Part shown: positions 30,067-33,532 of the stretch, in pieces | Layout: every line of letters begins with the position of its first letter | Numbering within the stretch: the stretch's first letter is position 1 | Origin: Sphingomonadaceae bacterium | Lineage (GTDB): Bacteria; Pseudomonadota; Alphaproteobacteria; Sphingomonadales; Sphingomonadaceae | Assembly: GCA_025362895.1 (NCBI GenBank) | Contig: JANYFA010000156.1 | Coordinates: forward strand, 1 to 33,532 | Reading direction: 5' to 3' | Length of the DNA stretch: 33,532 nucleotides | Notes under the pieces: model-generated | The model's input: the letters and a program-made list of their open reading frames with translations, nothing else | Told to the model about the DNA's origin: nothing | Database searches by the model: none | Position numbers and translations under genes: made by a program

Positions 30067-30654
30067 GTGATCGAACTGGCGATCGACACCGGGTCGGGGG
30101 CACTGTCGGTCGCGCTGATCGACGGCGACACCGTGCTTGCCGAACGCCACGACGTCATCGGACGCGGCCATGCCGAAGCGATCGTCGGGGTGGTTGCCGA
30201 TGTCGTCGGCTCGCGCGGCGACGCCGTGCGCGGCATTGTTGTCGGCGTCGGCCCCGGCAGCTTTACCGGCGTCCGTATCGGCATCGCCGCCGCCCGCGCG
30301 CTCGGCCTGGCCTGGGAAGTTCCCGTCACCGGCATCGGATCGCTCGCGCTGATGGCCGCCGCCGCCTTTGCGGTCGATCCCGCCAACACGGTCGTCGCCA
30401 TCGCCGACGCCGGACGCGGGCGAGCCTATTGGCAGCTATTCGCGCGAGACGGCTGCCGTCCCCTGACCGAGCCTGCCGCCGGCGACGACACGACGATCAC
30501 CATCCCCGACGGCGCGGCGATAGCCGGATCGGGCAGAACGGTAATGGCGAGCCGTCGTATCGCGGTAACGCATCCGCGTGCCGCCGACGCCTGTCGCCTC
30601 GACCGGAGCGCCCGCGTCGCCGCTGTCCCGCTGTACATCGGTGCGGCACCATGA
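30067..30654 (+). CDS. tsaB: tRNA threonylcarbamoyladenosine biosynthesis protein TsaB
   Basis: GTG start; VIELAIDTGSGALSVALIDGD; GIVVGVGPGSFTGVRIGIAAARALGLAW. Confidence 0.94.
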   Translation: MIELAIDTGSGALSVALIDGDTVLAERHDVIGRGHAEAIVGVVADVVGSRGDAVRGIVVGVGPGSFTGVRIGIAAARALGLAWEVPVTGIGSLALMAAAAFAVDPANTVVAIADAGRGRAYWQLFARDGCRPLTEPAAGDDTTITIPDGAAIAGSGRTVMASRRIAVTHPRAADACRLDRSARVAAVPLYIGAAP

Positions 30655-31121
30655 CGCTGCGCCTCGCACAGGCTGGCGCTGCCGACATCGACGCGATGAT
30701 GGCGGTGATGGCGGTGGCCTTCGATCCCGGCTTTGGCGAGGCGTGGTCGGCGGCGCAGGTGCTTGGCAGCCTGGCTACAGGAACGGCGTGGGCGCAGGTC
30801 GCGCACGGGCAAGACATGTCTCCGCTCGGTTTTACGCTTTGCCGCGAGATCGGCCCCGATGCCGAATTGCTCCTGATCGGGGTCGCCCCCACCGCACGCC
30901 GGAGCGGAATCGGCTGGGCGCTGCTGGCCGCTGCCGCCGCCGAGGCCCGGCAACGCGCGGCGGCAGCGCTGTTCCTCGAGGTTCGCGACGGAAATGTCGC
31001 CGCGTTCGCCCTCTATCGCGCGGCGGGTTATGAAGTCATCGGGCGGCGGCGCGATTACTATCGCGGAGCCGATGGTGTGCGCTTCGACGCGGTCACCTTG
31101 CGCGCCCGATTCGACGATTGA
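30651..31121 (+). CDS. rimI: Ribosomal-protein-alanine N-acetyltransferase (GNAT)
   Basis: ATGA overlap with tsaB; ELLLIGVAPTARRSGIGWALLAAAAAEARQRAAAALFLEVRDGNVAAFALYRAAGYEVIGRRRDYY. Confidence 0.92.
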   Translation: MTLRLAQAGAADIDAMMAVMAVAFDPGFGEAWSAAQVLGSLATGTAWAQVAHGQDMSPLGFTLCREIGPDAELLLIGVAPTARRSGIGWALLAAAAAEARQRAAAALFLEVRDGNVAAFALYRAAGYEVIGRRRDYYRGADGVRFDAVTLRARFDD

Positions 31122-31210
31122 TGCGTTAACGCCACAGCGTAGCGCATCACTTGCCATGAATTGTTCGCATTGCCATATGACCTTTAGTTACATTTGCGTT
31201 AAGGATTAAC

Positions 31211-31624
31211 ATGACCGATACCATTTCTCACGCCGACATGATGGCCTTGACCGCCGATATCGTCGCGGCCCATCTCAGCAATAACACCGTGTCGATCAGC
31301 GACGTTCCGGCGCTGATCTCCGGGACCTTCGCTGCCCTGACGCAGCTGAGCGGTGCGCCCGTCGCCGTCGCTGCGACGCGCGACCCGGCGGTCCCGATCA
31401 AGGCGTCGCTCAAGGCCGACCACATCGTGTGCCTCGAGGACGGCAAGAAGCTGAAAATGCTCAGGCGGCACTTGATGACGCATTATGCGCTGACGCCCGA
31501 GGCGTACCGCGCCAAGTGGAACCTGCCAGCCGATTATCCGATGGTCGCTCCCGATTACGCCGCGCAGCGCCGCTCGCTGGCGCTCAAGATCGGCCTCGGA
31601 ACGGCGCGCAACACCGGACGGTAG
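31211..31624 (+). CDS. mucR: MucR/Ros-family transcriptional regulator
   Basis: ADIVAAHLSNNTVSISDVPALISGTFAAL; VPIKASLKADHIVCLEDGKKLKMLRRHLMTHYALTPEAYRAKWNLPADYPMVAPDYAAQRRSLALKIGLG. Confidence 0.94.
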   Translation: MTDTISHADMMALTADIVAAHLSNNTVSISDVPALISGTFAALTQLSGAPVAVAATRDPAVPIKASLKADHIVCLEDGKKLKMLRRHLMTHYALTPEAYRAKWNLPADYPMVAPDYAAQRRSLALKIGLGTARNTGR

Positions 31625-31685
31625 CACCTTGCCGCCGGAGGCGCTGCTTCCTAGGGTGGCGTAAAAGCGGCAGGGCGGCCTGAAC

Positions 31686-32111
31686 ATGACCGGCACGATC
31701 GATATCGAAGCGCTGTGCGCGGCCAAGGGGCTGCGAATTACCGAGCAGCGCCGGACGATCGCGCGCGTCCTGTCGGCGGCGGTCGATCATCCCGATGTCG
31801 AGGAGGTTCACCACCGCGCCGCCGCGATTGATCCCGGCATCTCGATCGCCACCGTCTATCGCACCGTGCGGCTGTTCGAAGAGGCGGGTATCCTGGCGCG
31901 CCACGACTTTCAAGGCGGGCGGTCGCGTTATGAAACTGCGAGCGATGCCCATCACGACCATCTAATCGACATCGAATCCGGCCGCGTCATCGAATTCCAC
32001 GATGCCGAACTGGAGGAACTCCAGCGGCGGATCGCGGAACGGCTGGGCTACCGCCTCGTCGATCATCGGATGGAGCTTTACGCCGTCGCCGTGCCGGACA
32101 CGTCCGCGTGA
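31686..32111 (+). CDS. fur: Fur-family transcriptional regulator (lacks the CxxC structural zinc motif)
   Basis: CAAKGLRITEQRRTIARVLSAAVDHPDVEEVHHRAAAIDPGISIATVYRTVRLFEEAGILARHDFQGGRSRYE...HHDHLIDIESGRVIEF. Confidence 0.93.
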   Translation: MTGTIDIEALCAAKGLRITEQRRTIARVLSAAVDHPDVEEVHHRAAAIDPGISIATVYRTVRLFEEAGILARHDFQGGRSRYETASDAHHDHLIDIESGRVIEFHDAELEELQRRIAERLGYRLVDHRMELYAVAVPDTSA

Positions 32112-32917
32112 CGGCGCCCGCGGTGCGGCTGCGGCCGATCCGCGGACGGGGATTCGGGCGGACGCGGACCTTTGCGGGGACCGGCGTGGCCGCTGCAGTG
32201 CTCGTGCCGTTCGAATTCGCGATGCAGCGCTTGTCGCGCCGCAGCCGCCCGCATTTGCCATGGCTATTCCACCGCGCGCTCGTCCGATCGCTCGGCATCC
32301 ATATCGTCATTCACGGGCGGCAGATGCGCGGCGGCGGCATATTGTACGTCGCCAATCACCTGAGCTGGGCCGATATCCCCGTCCTCGGCAGCCGCATCCT
32401 TGCAGCGTTCGTCGCCAAGTCCGAAGTCGCCGACTGGGGGCCGGTCGGGTGGCTGTCGACGCTGGCGCGGACGGTCTATGTCGACCGCGACCGGCGGCAA
32501 GCGACCGGCGCGGCGCGCAACGCGATCGCCGATCGGCTCGCGGCGGGCGAAAACGTCATCCTGTTCCCCGAGGGGACGAACAGCGACGGCATCGGCATCC
32601 TGCCGTTCAAATCGGCGTTGTTCGCCGCGATCGAGGGCGCGCCGGGCGACGATTTCGCCATCCAGCCGGTGACGCTGGCGTATACCCGGCTGAACGGAAT
32701 GCCGATCACCCGCGAGCGACTTCCCGACATTGCGTGGATCGGCGACACGGCGCTGATGCCGCACCTGCTGGCGTTCATGTCACTCGGCAAGGTTCGCGCC
32801 GAACTGATCTTTCATCCGACGGTGCGCCTCGGTGATTTCGCCGACCGCAAGGTTCTCGCGCGCCATTGCCACGACGTTATCGCCAATGGGTATCGTCAGT
32901 TGATGCGCGGCACCTGA
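32108..32917 (+). CDS. plsC: 1-acyl-sn-glycerol-3-phosphate acyltransferase (PlsC-like)
   Basis: GTG start overlapping the fur stop; NHLSWADIPVLG (NHx4D) and LFPEGTNSDG. Confidence 0.93.
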   Translation: MTAPAVRLRPIRGRGFGRTRTFAGTGVAAAVLVPFEFAMQRLSRRSRPHLPWLFHRALVRSLGIHIVIHGRQMRGGGILYVANHLSWADIPVLGSRILAAFVAKSEVADWGPVGWLSTLARTVYVDRDRRQATGAARNAIADRLAAGENVILFPEGTNSDGIGILPFKSALFAAIEGAPGDDFAIQPVTLAYTRLNGMPITRERLPDIAWIGDTALMPHLLAFMSLGKVRAELIFHPTVRLGDFADRKVLARHCHDVIANGYRQLMRGT

Positions 32918-32985
32918 CCCGCCGCGCGCGCGTCGCGGCTCCCTTTCACCTTTCGTTGACCACGCCGTAATGATAGACTTTTGCA

Positions 32986-33532
32986 ATGCAGCAACGGTCG
33001 CGCATTGCCCCGTCGATCCTGTCGGCCGATTTCGCTCGGCTGGGGGACGAGGTGCGCGCGCTCACCGCCGCCGGCGCCGATTACATCCACGTCGATGTCA
33101 TGGACGGGCACTTCGTTCCCAACCTGACGATCGGCCCGCTGGTGGTCAAGGCCCTGCGCCCGCACACGACGCTGCCATTCGATGTTCACCTGATGATTTC
33201 ACCCGCCGATCCGTTCCTGGAGGCGTTCGCTGCCGCTGGAGCCGACATCCTGACCGTTCACCCCGAAGCGGGCCCGCACATCCACCGCACCGTCCAGCGG
33301 ATCAAGGCGCTGGGGCTGAAGGCCGGCGTCTCGCTCAACCCGGCGACTCCGGCGAAAGCGCTCGACTATCTGCTCGACGACGTCGATCTCGTCCTCGTGA
33401 TGAGCGTCAACCCAGGGTTCGGCGGGCAGAGTTTCATCACCAGCCAGCTTCGCAAGATCGCCGCGATCCGTAAGGCAATCGATGCCACCGGACGACAGAT
33501 CGACCTTGAAGTCGACGGCGGCATCGACGCGG
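32986..33532 (+). CDS. rpe: Ribulose-phosphate 3-epimerase, N-terminal part (runs off window)
   Basis: [59 protein letters not shown]...PFDVHLMI...[16 protein letters not shown]...EVDGGIDA. Not in the ORF track because it has no stop. Confidence 0.97.
   Translation, partial: MQQRSRIAPSILSADFARLGDEVRALTAAGADYIHVDVMDGHFVPNLTIGPLVVKALRPHTTLPFDVHLMISPADPFLEAFAAAGADILTVHPEAGPHIHRTVQRIKALGLKAGVSLNPATPAKALDYLLDDVDLVLVMSVNPGFGGQSFITSQLRKIAAIRKAIDATGRQIDLEVDGGIDA

Overview
This window is a high-GC, densely coded chromosomal segment. Protein content and gene order look like an alphaproteobacterium, most likely Sphingomonadales. Nearly all of it is recognisable core and housekeeping genes: an acyl-CoA synthetase fragment, an RsmB-like rRNA methyltransferase, miaB-phoH-ybeY-corC, an S10 carboxypeptidase, a polysaccharide deacetylase, radA-cvpA-cysS, a patatin-like protein, the F1 ATPase operon atpHAGDC, a ferritin-like protein, Tim44-like/mltA/smr, secB, murJ-trpS, a DUF4136-like lipoprotein, UspA, an NfuA-like protein, a nitroreductase, tsaB-rimI, a MucR/Ros regulator, a Fur-family regulator, a PlsC-like acyltransferase and the start of rpe. 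I saw no rRNA, tRNA, CRISPR array, transposase, phage or obvious defence locus, and no convincing undescribed multi-gene system. The points worth a second look are local: an rsmB ORF with no canonical start codon, a 26-aa membrane mini-protein, a codon-usage anomaly in the 3' half of cysS, a C-rich tandem repeat (possible Rho loading site) between radA and cvpA, a poly-C10 tract with a 16-bp direct repeat at the end of mltA, a perfect hairpin at the Tim44-like/mltA junction, a hairpin in the secB leader, a Gly/Tyr/Phe-rich lipoprotein segment, a palindromic AT-rich region upstream of mucR, and gene neighbours at the two window ends that suggest relocation of a ~31 kb block. All calls come from reading the sequence by eye; no searches were run.
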